Shown one piece after another: positions 25,651 to 36,258 of a stretch of DNA of 64,000 nucleotides. Position numbers and translations under genes: made by a program. The stretch covers positions 99,208,294 through 99,272,293 of the forward strand of contig NC_071390.1 of NCBI RefSeq assembly GCF_022682495.2, read 5' to 3'. This DNA is from Desmodus rotundus (Eukaryota > Chordata > Mammalia > Chiroptera > Phyllostomidae). Positions within the stretch are counted from its first letter, which is position 1, and each line of letters opens with the position of its first letter. Under the pieces are notes generated by a model. It was not told the origin of the DNA, did not search any database, and was given only the letters and a program-made list of their open reading frames with translations.

Positions 25651-26820
25651 ACACTCTTATGTAACTTGCCTTCGTGTGATTGGTAAGGTTTTTATTTTTT
25701 TTACCCTTGGTTTACGTGTGTTCAAACTGCCATGTTCTTTCTACTTAGGTCAGAATCCAGGAGGAAATAGATGACATGTACAAATGGGGCATCTGAAGGG
25801 AATTAATAAAGGGTATATTTATAAAGGTGTGGGCACTGATGAGAGAAACCCACAAAGAAGAGATGGTGCCCTGGGGGTAGCGTGAGTGCCAGGCTGCGTC
25901 CCTGGAGGGGTTGAGGAAGGAAGTGGTCTTCAGAGAGTAGGTGTTATCTGACTGGAACTGAGAGTTCAGACAGAAGGAAGAACAAAATCCCAACCCATGG
26001 TGACTCAGAGGGAAGGGGAAGGAGGGAGGAAGTATCCGTCCTCACAATTTTTTCGCCCTCTTCTCCCTTGCTAGTGACTCCCATTGGCTGAAACAAACTG
26101 GAAGCTTGAGGACAAGGGAGTCTGTTGAGGAAATGTAGAAGGATGAAGTGTAAAGGTCAGTGGATCCAGAAGGACAACAAACTAGTACATAGCAATGTAC
26201 CCATTAGTCACAACATAAACAGGGTTAGATGGTGGTGCAACGTATTTTCTTTGAACTTTCAAATTGGCAGAATAACTAGTCCACAAAGCCTAATGTGACT
26301 TATTGAAAAAAGAAAGGGGGGAACTCAACCATTGAAGACGTTTGTTTATGTTACATTTGTAAAAGTCTGGATATCAGGAGTCAAGGGCTGATTCAGCTGC
26401 TCAGTGATGTCATCAAAAACATCGTTTTCCTTTCCATCCGCTCTCTCTGCAGTTCTATGTTGGTTCTTCCTACTTGTGTCTTATCATTGCCAGGTTATTA
26501 TGTGCCCCACCATAGTCCCAGGTCACAAAAATGTACTTAATAGGAATTCTGGAGCAAAAAGGCAAAGGGTTTCTCTTTATGAAGCTTTCTCTTTTGTGCA
26601 TGAGGCAAAATCCCGACAAGAACCCTCAGAAAGCCATATCCTTCCATCTTATGGGTCAGAATTAGGTCATATGCACACCCATGCTGCAGTGGGATTTGAG
26701 AAAGCAAGTATACGACAAAGGGAAATTGGAGCCTTTATTATCAGCCTTGGGCTTCAGCAATTGATGGATAATAGAGAATATTCTACTCACCATTCTCTCA
26801 CATACATTCCCTAAATTAAA
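25651..26820. other. Intergenic, possible old repeat at 26400-26820
   Basis: The 136-codon frame at 26404-26814 lies in sequence that looks like an old interspersed repeat (text resembling 'cccaggtcacaaaaatg' and 'gtcagaattaggtcatat'). I do not treat it as a gene. No other feature is seen. Confidence 0.4.
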
Positions 26821-26824
26821 AAAA

Positions 26825-26950
26825 AAAAGGCTCCTAGATGTGAAGTGACTTATTCAGAATCACATGACTAGTAAGTGAAAGAATTGGTTTCAGTCCTATA
26901 CTGTGACTTAAAAGCCTATGTCTGAACCTCAGCATTATATTGGTGTTTCA
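26825..26950 (-). repeat. MIR-type SINE fragment
   Basis: 'TGTGAAGTGACTTATTCAGA ATCACATGACTAGTAAGTG' pattern is the antisense MIR core with the acceptor region lost. Confidence 0.45.
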
Positions 26951-29232
26951 AGGAGATGAGTTCTGTCGGTGAGAATGTAGAGAAAAGAGCAGAGGACTAA
27001 GGCTGTGTTATAGTCCACATGTGCTCGATATTCCTTCTCTCCTATTTTGTCCTGTTCCATTAACTTAACTATTCATTTAGATAACCTTGACCTCAAGACA
27101 CTGAGAACTACAAACAATGAGAGGTAGAGAATGAAGTATCTCAAACTTATCACAGGAATTCCTTTAAAAAATGTTTAGCCATTCACTCTCCAGTAAATCC
27201 GAGAAGTATATGGAAAGTTTCCATTTCCCATAGAAAAAGCTGAGACATTGAGTAATGCTGCAGTTGGCAATGCAGCGCAGAAGTCCCAGTGCCTTGGAAA
27301 AATCACACTTTTCAAAAAATCTCATGTCACGGCCCCAAGAGCCACCTATTACATTTTTAATACATTGCCTTTGGATATTCTATACATGCCTATCAATTTT
27401 ATGAAGCCCACTTTTCCCTAAAGCCAGTGAGAACTCTAATATCAAAGTTATTTAGTTCTTTTCTCTAACTTTCAAAAGTAAAATTTTTTTCTCTTGAGAA
27501 AGAATACTCTTTCTGCTTCCAGACGCACTCACATGTGACTTTCTGGAAATCATGTTTCGTATGTTCTAATTTGAAGAGCTTATTGAGAAGAAAAGAAGCT
27601 CTAAGATTAATTGATTACAGTCATCTTATAATTTGTAAATTTTAATTTTTAATCACACTGTGGAAGAAAACAGTACTTTCTGTTTCAAATTTGGTGATTG
27701 AATAGTGACTTAATGTGCAAATTGACAGTGATTGTCAAAAAAATTCTGTCGGGCTGATGATTAAAGTAGCAAGTGCTGACTTTTAATTTAAAGCTTCCTT
27801 TGCAAACTTTGCCAATCACACTAGCTTTTTCTGATTTCCCCAGGAATAGGTGGGAAAGCTTTTGCTACCCATCACCCCACTGTTTGTTTTAAGAAAAGTA
27901 TGCCTTTATGATGGTAATAGCTCTCCCAGGATGTTTATAAAGCTTTGTATGGTGACCTAAAATTATTTGAACCATGATTAATGTTCATGTATGCCTATCA
28001 TTCCTGCCATTTTAGTTATAGAATCACTTAATAAATCTTATTAAAGCAATATGATAACTGAGTACTGTTGGAATACCCACTAGTTAGCATTCTAAGCCTT
28101 GTTCTTGAATTAAATATTCAAAGCCAAAGTGTTCATTTCCTCCAACTTTAAAGTGTAGCAGATGCCAGAAGTCCTGGATTCCAGTCCTGGTGTTGCTGCT
28201 GCTACCACACTCTGTGAAGCAGATCAGTGGACTGTTCCGAATCTGACTTTCCCTAATAAGGAACTTGAGAAATATGGGCTAGCTATTTCTAAAGTTATTT
28301 CAAGGTTCAGAATTATAATTCCAGTACTACAGAAAGGGAGTGATTACCCAAGTTCAGCTTCAGAAATTCCCAGATTCGGCTGGTTGTAGCTGTACTGAGT
28401 TGCAGTGTCTAAGATTAATGGGCATGTATCTAGAGTAGGTCTATGAAGGAAACCCTGGTTCCCACCAGGATGTAACTCAGACCCCAAATTGATACCAATG
28501 CCTATTAAATAGAGTGAAAGAGAGATGTCTTTCTCAATATTGGAAAATGATGGAGGGGAAAGAACCTATAAATTATTTTCTCTCCCCTCCTCCACTGGCC
28601 TCTTCTTCCCCATTCACGTCCCCCCAGCCCCGTGCTGATGTATAAGAACTGTCAGTTGCTGGGAGTCAGTGCTGGGGCTGGGGCTTTGCAAATGACCTTA
28701 CCTTGTTTTGAATTTCTGTTTTCCATCTACTTTTGGCAAACATTGCTGCATTTTTAATAAGTCAATCTACTTTTAATATAATTGATGAGCATTCCATTCT
28801 CCTTCCAGTGCAAGACTGAGATTGTTTTATATTGAGGAACAAGGAAGCCTGACTTCTTCTCCCATAAGGTCCCCCTGGTCCCTGCTGCCATTCATAAAGT
28901 AACTGTAATTTACTTTCTCCTCTACCCCCTGCCCCCACTTAAGGAGCATAAACCTTTTCCTGTGTCCCCTGCTCTGGTTTGTAGTCTTCCTCTTCTCTCT
29001 CTTCCTCTCTATTCCCCTCCTCTCCCCGGTCTTCTCTATTTGGTCTTTGTTATCAAATCAAAGATGTACGTGAGCCTCACCAATTCTCTTGCAGAGGTCA
29101 GAATGTGCAGGGGGCTGGCGTGGGCTAAGTGCAGTCAACCCTACTATTTGAGGATCTTCCTGGCCCCTCTGCTTCTCCCTATAGTTAAGAGAGAGAGCCA
29201 GTTTCGGTCATTATCTCAGGGATTCTCCCTGG

Positions 29233-29235
<3 letters not shown>

Positions 29236-29265
<30 letters not shown>
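29236..29265. repeat. (TG)n microsatellite
   Basis: About 15 uninterrupted TG units followed by TATG. Confidence 0.95.
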
Positions 29266-29269
<4 letters not shown>

Positions 29270-30031
29270 TGGGAGGGCTGGGGTGGGGGGCAGAGTACTG
29301 AAAGTTCCAGCCCTCAAATAACATGGTTGGTGTCACTGGCAACCAGTCTCAATCTTTAGTTGAGAGCCAGAAGTCACCTCCTAACATAACTCAAATCATC
29401 TTTATCTCCCCCACCACTTAAGAAATCGCAAGGGTTTTAGGAGCCCTATGCCAGAAATGGATGAAGATCAAATATATATTTCTTATTATAAATCACAACA
29501 TTACTGGGAAAGATCTTTCCTTTTCTCCAGAGAAGATACAATGAGTAACTTTATGCCATGTTGATAAACTTCCACAGTTTATAGGAAGAAATCTCTAGTT
29601 AGAAATTCAAGAAGCCAAAACCAAGAATTTCATAACCCACAGGGATAAAATTTCTCAGGGAGAATAAAGTAGATTTCTGTGTGTAGATTAATTTTTCTAC
29701 TCTGTAGAAAATAATTTGCTATTTTCTCTGAGGGGTGAACACTTTCTGTAAAATCATTTGCATGGAAATAAAATGGAAAAGGCAAGAAAAGTAAAGAAGA
29801 TGTGAGAAGCACTTCATCCTGTCTCTATTTTAATCACTGTTCCTATGAAAGTTTTGTTTTACATATGATCTTATTTTGCGTCTATCTTAAAATCACTCAG
29901 TTGAATGATATGAATATTTAAAGGCAAAATAGATGCTGAAGACATAAAAATAATTTTCTGTATATGTTCTCACTTTTAGTTTCTCTCTCCTGTAAAGTAA
30001 GCAGATGAAACTAGTTTGGAAAATTAAGAAT

Positions 30032-30052
30032 ACACACACACACACACACACA
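30032..30052. repeat. (CA)n microsatellite
   Basis: Ten CA units. Confidence 0.95.
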
Positions 30053-30435
30053 ATCTGTGTCTTTGCTATGGTTCATAGGGTGTTCTTATTTTTTTCCTCA
30101 GTAGGGCGTAGATTTGAAACAAACTGTGCTTTCAAAGTCCAAACAACACACAACAAAAAAAATATTAACATGTGCTTGCAATATTTTTATTGTTCCATGA
30201 TTTCTCTAAAGGAAATAAAAATAACAAGATTGCTAATTTACATTTTATATACCAAAATATTTGACTTTCAACTTCAAATATAATTTCATGTGAAGCTATT
30301 TTAAAAGAATTATTAGAGTCCCTTTTGCCACACCCTCATATGAAAACTAAGATGATACATTCTTTATTGTAGTTCGAGTTTTAGTCCTGCTTAAACTTAG
30401 AAGCTAATTAACCATAAAAAAGTTACTGATGTTCA

Positions 30436-30651
30436 GCCCTGGCTGGTATAGCTCAGTGGCCTGAGCACTGACCTGCGAACCTAAGAGTTGTTGGTTTGAT
30501 TCCCAGTCAGGGCACATGCTTGGATTGTGGGCCAGGTCCTCAGTTGGGGGTGTGTAAGAGGCAACCACACATTGATGTTTCTCTTCCTCTCTTTCTCCTT
30601 TCCTTCCCCTTTGTGCAAAAATAAATAAATAAAATCTTAAAAAAAGAGAAA
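30436..30651 (+). mobile_element. Ves SINE
   Basis: Sense copy from CCCTGGCTGGTATAGCTCAG (A box) through GGTTTGATTCCCAGTCA (B box) to AATAAATAAATAAAATCTTA. The flanking duplications AAAGTTACTGATGTTCA (30419-30435) and AAAATTATTGATATTCA (30652-30668) mark a target-primed insertion. Confidence 0.92.
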
Positions 30652-30689
30652 AAAATTATTGATATTCAAAATCCTTCAGAAAAAATCTT

Positions 30690-31230
30690 TTGTCTTTTTA
30701 AAGTTGTGATAAAATACACTTACAAGGGTTAAGATGGTGAATTTTAAGTATACAGTTCAGTGATATTAAGTATATTTGTGTTGCTGTGCAACCATCATCA
30801 CCATCCATCTCCAGAGTTCTTTTTATCTTGAAAACTGAAACTCTCCAACTATTAAACAATAACTCCCCACTCCCCCTTTCCCCAGCCCTGACAAATGCCA
30901 TTCCACTTTCTGAATCTATGAATTTGATTATGCTAAGTACCTTGAATAAGTGGAATTATACAGTATTGTTTTGTGACTGGCTTATAACAGGATAATGTCC
31001 TCAAGGTTCATTCATTTGTAGTATGTGTCAGCATTTCCTTCCTTTTTGAGGGTAAATAATATTCCATTGTAAATGTATACCACACTTTGCTTATCCACTC
31101 ATCTATCAGTACACACTTGAGTTGCTCCCACACTTCAGCTATTGTTGATACCGCTATTGTGAAGATGGGCGTACAATACATCTTTGAGACCCATTTTACT
31201 TTCATTTTTGTAGGGTTTTTTTGAGTGAAA
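30690..31230 (-). repeat. Old L1M fragment
   Basis: Antisense L1 3' region. 'CCATTCCACTTTCTGAATCT', 'TAATATTCCATTGTAAATGT' and 'CTCATCTATCAGTACACACTT' match the antisense ORF2-end/3'UTR text of old mammalian L1s. It has no open frame of note. Confidence 0.65.
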
Positions 31231-32012
31231 TGTTTTAATTGCCTTCTCCTTTTCTTCTGTATATATTTTACTATTTTATTTTTGATTGTCTTGGGGAATA
31301 CATCCTCAAGTTATAGCACTTTAATTTGAACTTATACCAATTCAAATTCAGTAGTATTAAAAAACTATACTCACTGTCAGCTCTGTGCCCATTCTTTCAG
31401 TTACTGCTGTTATGAAATTATCTGTTTGTACATAGTGTGTCCAAAATGATAAACTGATAATTGCTTTTTAATGCATTTATCTCTTAGGTCATGTAGAAAC
31501 AAAAAGTGGAGTCACAAGTATTAAAATTATTAGTAATAATCATAATATTGTAATATTTTATAATTTCCCATATATTTATTTTTACTCTGATCTTTATTTC
31601 CTCATATGATTTATACTGTCCTATCACTTCAACTTGCAGAACTCTCTTTAGGCCTTTTTGCAGCGCAGGTCTAGTTGTATCTAATTCTGCAGTTTTTGTT
31701 TATCTAGAAATATCTTAATTTCTACCCTCACTTTTGAAGAACAGTTTTGGTGGATTTGGAATTCTAGTGGACCATGTTTTTTATTTTAACATTTTGAGTA
31801 TGTCTATCTAATGCCTTCCAGCCTTTAAAGTTCTGATGAAAAATATGCTGTCTTATTAAGGATAACTTGTGGACATGAGTTATTTTTTTCTTACTCTTTT
31901 CAGGATTTTCTCTTTGTCTTTGCCTTTTGGCATCTTGAGCTTAATGTGTATCTGTGTGGGCATATTGCAGTTCATCCTAATTTAAATTTATTGAGCTTTT
32001 TGGATTTTTATA

Positions 32013-33321
32013 TTGAATTGGCCAAGAAGTTCTTCCATTTTTTTCTGAGGATGGCTCTAGTATCACTTAGTTGTTTTTAACTTCATTAGAAACAATTTTG
32101 TTAGACTGTATTGTGACAGCTGTTATATCAGCATGCACTTTAAAAACTTACCAAAATTGGTGAATTTTTGTGTAGCCATTTTAAAGGTGGAAGATGGATA
32201 TTGAAGATGGAAGAAAATAGGCAACATTTTTGGCATGTTATGCTTTATTATTTCAAGAAAGGTAAAAATGCAACTGAAACACACAAAAAAGATTTGTGCA
32301 GTGTGTGGAGAAGGTGCTGTGACTGATCAAACATGTCAAAAGTGGTGAGAATTTTTGTCCTGGAGATTTCTCACTGGACAATGCTCCATGGTTGGGTAGA
32401 CCAGTTGAAGTTGATAGCAACCAAATTGAGACATGCATTAAGAACAATCGATGTTATACCATGCAGGAGATAGCCAACATACTCAAAATATCCAAATCAA
32501 GTGTTGAAAAGCATTTGTACCAGCTTGGTTATGTTAATTGCTTTGATGTTTGGGTTCCATACAAATTAAGCAAAAACAAAAACAAAAACAAAAACCTTCT
32601 TGACCACATTACTGCATGCGATTCTCTACTTAAACATAATGAAAATGTTTCATTTTAAAAACAAATTGTGACTATCAATGAAAAGTGGATACTTTACAAT
32701 AATGTGGAATAGAAGATATCTTGGGGCAAGCACAATGAACCACCACCAGCCCCACCAAAGGCCTGTCTTCATCCAAAGAAGGTGATGTTGTGTATACAGT
32801 GGGATAGGAAGGGAGTCCTCTATTATGAGCTCATTCTGGAAAACCAGACAATTAATTGCAACAAGTACTGCTCCCAATTAGACCAACAGAAAACAACACT
32901 TGATGAAAAGCATCCGGAATTAGTCAACAGAAAATGCATAATTTTCCATCAGGATAACGCAAGACCGCATGTTTCTTTGATGACCAGGCAAAAACTGTTA
33001 CAGCTTGGCTGGGAAGTTCTGATTCATCTGCCATATTCACCAGACATTTCACCTTTAGATTTCCATTTATTCAGTCTTTACAAAATTCTTTTAATGGAAA
33101 AAACTTCAATCCCTGGAAGACTGCAAAAGTCACCTGGAATATTCCTTTCCTCAAAATGATATAAAATCTTGGGAAGCTGGAATTATGAAGTTGCTTGAAA
33201 GATGGCAGAAGGCAGTGGAACAAAACAGTGGATACATTGTTCAATAAAGTTATTGGTGAAAATGAAAGATGTATCTTTTTAGTTTTACTTAAAAATCAAA
33301 TGAACTTTTTGGCAAACTCAA
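32013..33321 (+). mobile_element. Near-complete mariner transposon (1309 bp)
   Basis: The ends TTGAATTGGCCAAGAAGTTC and (reverse complement of right end) TTGAGTTTGCCAAAAAGTTC are terminal inverted repeats, flanked by TA at 32011-32012 and 33322-33323. The length equals that of a complete mariner. The enclosed transposase is decayed (next entry). The insertion splits an ancient L1-like element, giving the relative order of events. Confidence 0.9.
32207..33260 (+). pseudogene. Mariner transposase pseudogene
   Basis: The reading starts MEENRQHFWHVMLYYFKKGK at 32207. The helix-turn-helix and linker (GRPVEVDSNQIE, then WVPYKL) lie in 32392-32658. The catalytic half lies at 32782-33159 with HQDNARPHV and YSPDISPLDFHLF, the second and third aspartates of the DD34D triad. 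The position of the first aspartate reads INEKWIL (codon AAT, 32677-32679), so this catalytic residue is lost. Stops and frameshifts break the frame, and an AAAAC run at 32570-32594 disrupts the linker. Mariner transposases cut and paste at TA; this copy is dead. Confidence 0.85.
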
Positions 33322-33504
33322 TATTTGTGTCTTTCACAAATTCGATATGTTTTCAGCCATTATGCCCTCAAGTAATTTCTATTCTCCTTTTTCTTTCTTC
33401 TCCCTCTGTGGCTCCCACAATATATATGTTGATATGACTGATGGTGTCTCACAGGTACCTTAGACCCTATTCTCTTTTCTCCATTTTTTTCTTTAATTTC
33501 TTCT

Positions 33505-33955
33505 GTTGACCTTAAAGGGCAAAAGAGCCAGTTATTTAACCAGCAAAATGTCTCTATTTGGAACTAGCAGAGGAATTGCAATTTGGGACAAGCAATCGAG
33601 GGCAAACCATAGGCAAGTCCAAAGAACAGAGGAGAAAGGCTTGCTTCTTTGTGGACAAAAGAGAAAGTTGGGAGGGTCTGTTTCACAGAATTCAGGAGGG
33701 CAATGGCTTCTCATTGGTTGAGCATGGCAGTTTTTCATTGGCTGAGTTGTAACCAGGAGCCCAAGCCTGAAAGCAACCAGCTAGAAAGGTTCTGGTGATG
33801 ATTGCCAGAGGTAGAGAGGTGTGCTGGCAAGGAGAAATTTACTGCTGTGGTATATCCTCTTCCTCAGGGTCCAGGTGGCAGTGCATCAGAGCTTCTCCTT
33901 CAGGGCTTCCCAATTCCATTTTCAATGAGGTTTTCTTAATTCATTTTTAACAATT
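33505..33955 (-). repeat. Probable solo LTR (antisense)
   Basis: It starts TGTTGACCTTAAAGG and ends TTCATTTTTAACA (TG...CA). On the minus strand two CCAAT boxes lie close together (reverse complements of CTCATTGGTTGAGC and TTCATTGGCTGAG at about 33710-33745), followed about 150 bp on by a degraded CCAAATAGAGACATTT polyadenylation region. That is the order of U3 then R. The possible flank repeat ATTTCTTC/ATTTCTTT lies in low-complexity text. Limits and class are uncertain. Confidence 0.45.
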
Positions 33956-34350
33956 TCTTTTCTTTTTTTGATTAAGATCTTTCCTCTAAAGCATTACTGA
34001 TCAAGAGTCAAATGTTTTAAATATTTCCCTCAGTGCCAAGAAAGACCTTTCCTGGTTGTCATGTGCAACATTGAAGGGAAAGTACAAAGACTGAAAACTG
34101 TTGAAGTCGCTCACATTGGAGTAACAAGGAAGGGCAGGAAGGAGAACCCTCAGGCAATTCCCACCTTAGATTAGTGTTGGACGCCATCTTGGAATACTGA
34201 GCTAACATAACCCTATTGGGTGCATCACCTTTTCAGAGATTTGACAGACAAAGTTTAGCAGAAAAATGACCCTAATTTGGATCTCATTACAGTGAAATAT
34301 TTGTGGAATAATTATGTAAATAAGATGTATAAATCTCTTACCTTTTTCAA

Positions 34351-35324
34351 GTTTTGTATTTATTCAGAAGGTGATTTAACTGTAGAATGAAGCATTTTTA
34401 GCATTATGACATGAAATGTTTTGAAATCTTTTTCCTTGCAATTTTGTTTATCACAATTTTTATAATCCTGAAGAGAGTCTCTTATCTGAAGTTTTTCAAG
34501 CATTCAGGTATTTTGCATGATGTCTGATGTGATCAGTAATAAAGGTTGTGAAGAACTACCTGTGATCATAACTCTTTTGTAATCTAAAAATAATAGGGAT
34601 TTTCTTTTCTGGATAGATGGCTATAAACGTATTGGGTAGTAACTGTCCAGCTGAAAAGAAACTGGTCTTTTCCTTGATCAATTAGTATGTCCAGCTGAAA
34701 GACTTGACAAGATGGGTAGCATCATAAGCCTTCCATTTACTTTGATCTGTTCCCAAATATCCACTAACAGCTTTTTTTGCCCCAAGGACAAAGCACTAGA
34801 TTGCAAATTGGAGCAAATGCTGGCACAAATTTGTATTTTCCAGGATTCTTTAAAGTACAAATCAGAGCTCCATGACCTCCCATGCAGTGGCCAAAAATAG
34901 ACATCCTTTGGGGGTCTACTGGAAAATTGGCATTGACGAGATAGGGAAGCTCCTCTGTTACATGAGTACATCCTGTGGTTCATTTTCCAAGGATCTTCAG
35001 TGGCATCCACATAAGACCCAGCACCAGTGCCAAAGTCCCAGCTCTCATCTTCTTTAACATTGCAGCCTGAGGGGTGGTGTCTGGAGCGACCACCACAAGG
35101 CCATGTTCCAGGGCTGCCTGATGATAATTGGATTTTGATACAAAATTCTGTTCTGTGCAGGTTAAACCAGACAGCCAATACGTAACAGGGCATTTTTCAG
35201 TTTCTGCCTTTGGTGGTAAGTAGGTAGCAAATCTCATTTTGTAGCTCAGTCCAACACTGTCATGTTCAAAAACTTTCTAGAATCCCCCAAAGCACTTGTT
35301 GCTGGAAATCTGTTTCAGTGCTAT
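34351..35324 (-). pseudogene. ESD: ESD (S-formylglutathione hydrolase) processed pseudogene
   Basis: An intronless copy of esterase D, the enzyme that hydrolyses S-formylglutathione in formaldehyde detoxification. Recognisable stretches include [17 protein letters not shown] (frame ending 35237), [20 protein letters not shown] (next frame) and HIRHHAKYLNA before the stop at 34496-34498. The start codon is ATA (35322-35324). A one-base shift after the codons for APDTTPQ, another after HRMYS, and in-frame stops destroy the frame. The nucleophile elbow GHSMGG of active enzymes reads GHCMGG (34884-34886), so the catalytic serine is gone. A 3'UTR with AATAAA lies near 34365-34375 and the copy ends near 34351 with only a short A run. 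No target duplication was identified. Loss of introns and polyadenylation-linked end indicate L1-mediated retroposition. Confidence 0.9.
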
Positions 35325-35525
35325 TCTTTTCATATCCTACTGAGACTTGCTCTTTTGTCTGCATCAAAGGGTAGATGATCCTCCAGTGGCAGAGGTGGTA
35401 GTAACAGTGAATCTCTTATTTTTAACAGAAAATGAATACATTAATGAGCTGGATATACCAATACATAAAAATTCAGTTCAAACTCTAATGCGTGCAAAAG
35501 AAGATAAAGCATTATGTCTAGAAAA

Positions 35526-36258
35526 ACTTTTTTTTTTCATTTTACTGTTGTTCTGTTACAGTTGTCCCAATTTTTCCCCTGTTGCTCTCCCATGTTCCCT
35601 GCTGCTCCCTACCTCTGCTCCCACAGTCAATCCCCACCCTGTTGCCCATGTCCATGGGTCATCCATACATGTTCCTTGACTGGGCTCTTCCCCTTCTTTC
35701 CCTCATTGTTCTCCTCCCCGCCTCCCCTCTGGTCACTGTCAGTCTGTTCCTTGTTTCCATGCCTCCGGTTCTATTTTGCTCACTTGTTTGTTTTGTTTGT
35801 TAGGGTCCTGTTATAGGTGAGGCCATATGGTATTTGTCTTTCACCACCCGGCTTATTTCACTTAGCATAATACGCTCCGGTTCCATCCATGCTGTCTTGA
35901 AGGATAGGAGCTCCTTCTTTCTTTCTGTTGCATAGTATTCCTTGTGTAAATGTACCACAGTTTGTTGATACACTAATTTACTGATGGGCACTTAGGCTGT
36001 TTCCAGCACTTAGTTATTGTAAATGATGCTGCTATGAACATTGGGGTGCATAGGTTCTTCTGATTTGGTGTTTCAGGATTCTTAGGATATAATCCCAGTA
36101 GTGGAATCACTAGATCCAAGGGCAGTTCCATTTTTAGTTTTTTGAGTGCAGCCACAATGGCTGCGGTTTTCCACAGTGGCTGCACTAGTCTGCATTCCCA
36201 CCAACAGTGCATGAGGGTTCCCTTTTCTCCACATCCTCGCCAGCGCTTGTTGTTTCTA
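35526..36258 (-). mobile_element. Bat L1, 5'-truncated (end of ORF2 plus 3'UTR)
   Basis: The tail is at left (T run 35526-35537). The 3'UTR ends GGGACAACTGTAACAG on the minus strand. At 35973-36212 about 80 residues of the ORF2 C-terminus are readable ([14 protein letters not shown], then [16 protein letters not shown]). The 5' truncation point is near 36258. The longest young L1 piece in the window; no clear target duplication. Confidence 0.85.

Larger units (their letters stand above)
26951..30418. other. Intergenic, longest stretch without recognised elements
   Basis: No supported gene or dated repeat except microsatellites: (TG)n at 29236-29265 and (CA)n at 30032-30052. A 75-codon frame at 28162-28389 and a 119-codon frame at 28962-29321 have no family resemblance; the latter runs through the TG tract. 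Conserved non-coding sequence could lie here, but I cannot judge that from one genome. Confidence 0.45.
31290..33505 (-). repeat. Ancient L1/HAL1-like ORF1 region, split by a mariner
   Basis: Antisense ORF1-type text is present on both sides of the mariner. 'GAAGAACAGTTTTGGTGGAT' and 'GGATTTTCTCTTTGTCTTTG' lie at about 31600-32010, and 'TCAGCCATTATGCCCTCAAG' and 'ATGTTGATATGACTGATGGT' at about 33330-33480. The two parts are consecutive in L1/HAL1 consensus text. The left limit (about 31290) is uncertain. Confidence 0.55.

Noticed and set aside
26404..26814. 136-codon plus-strand frame as a gene
   Set aside because: The underlying DNA looks like an old interspersed repeat, and the protein shows no domain.
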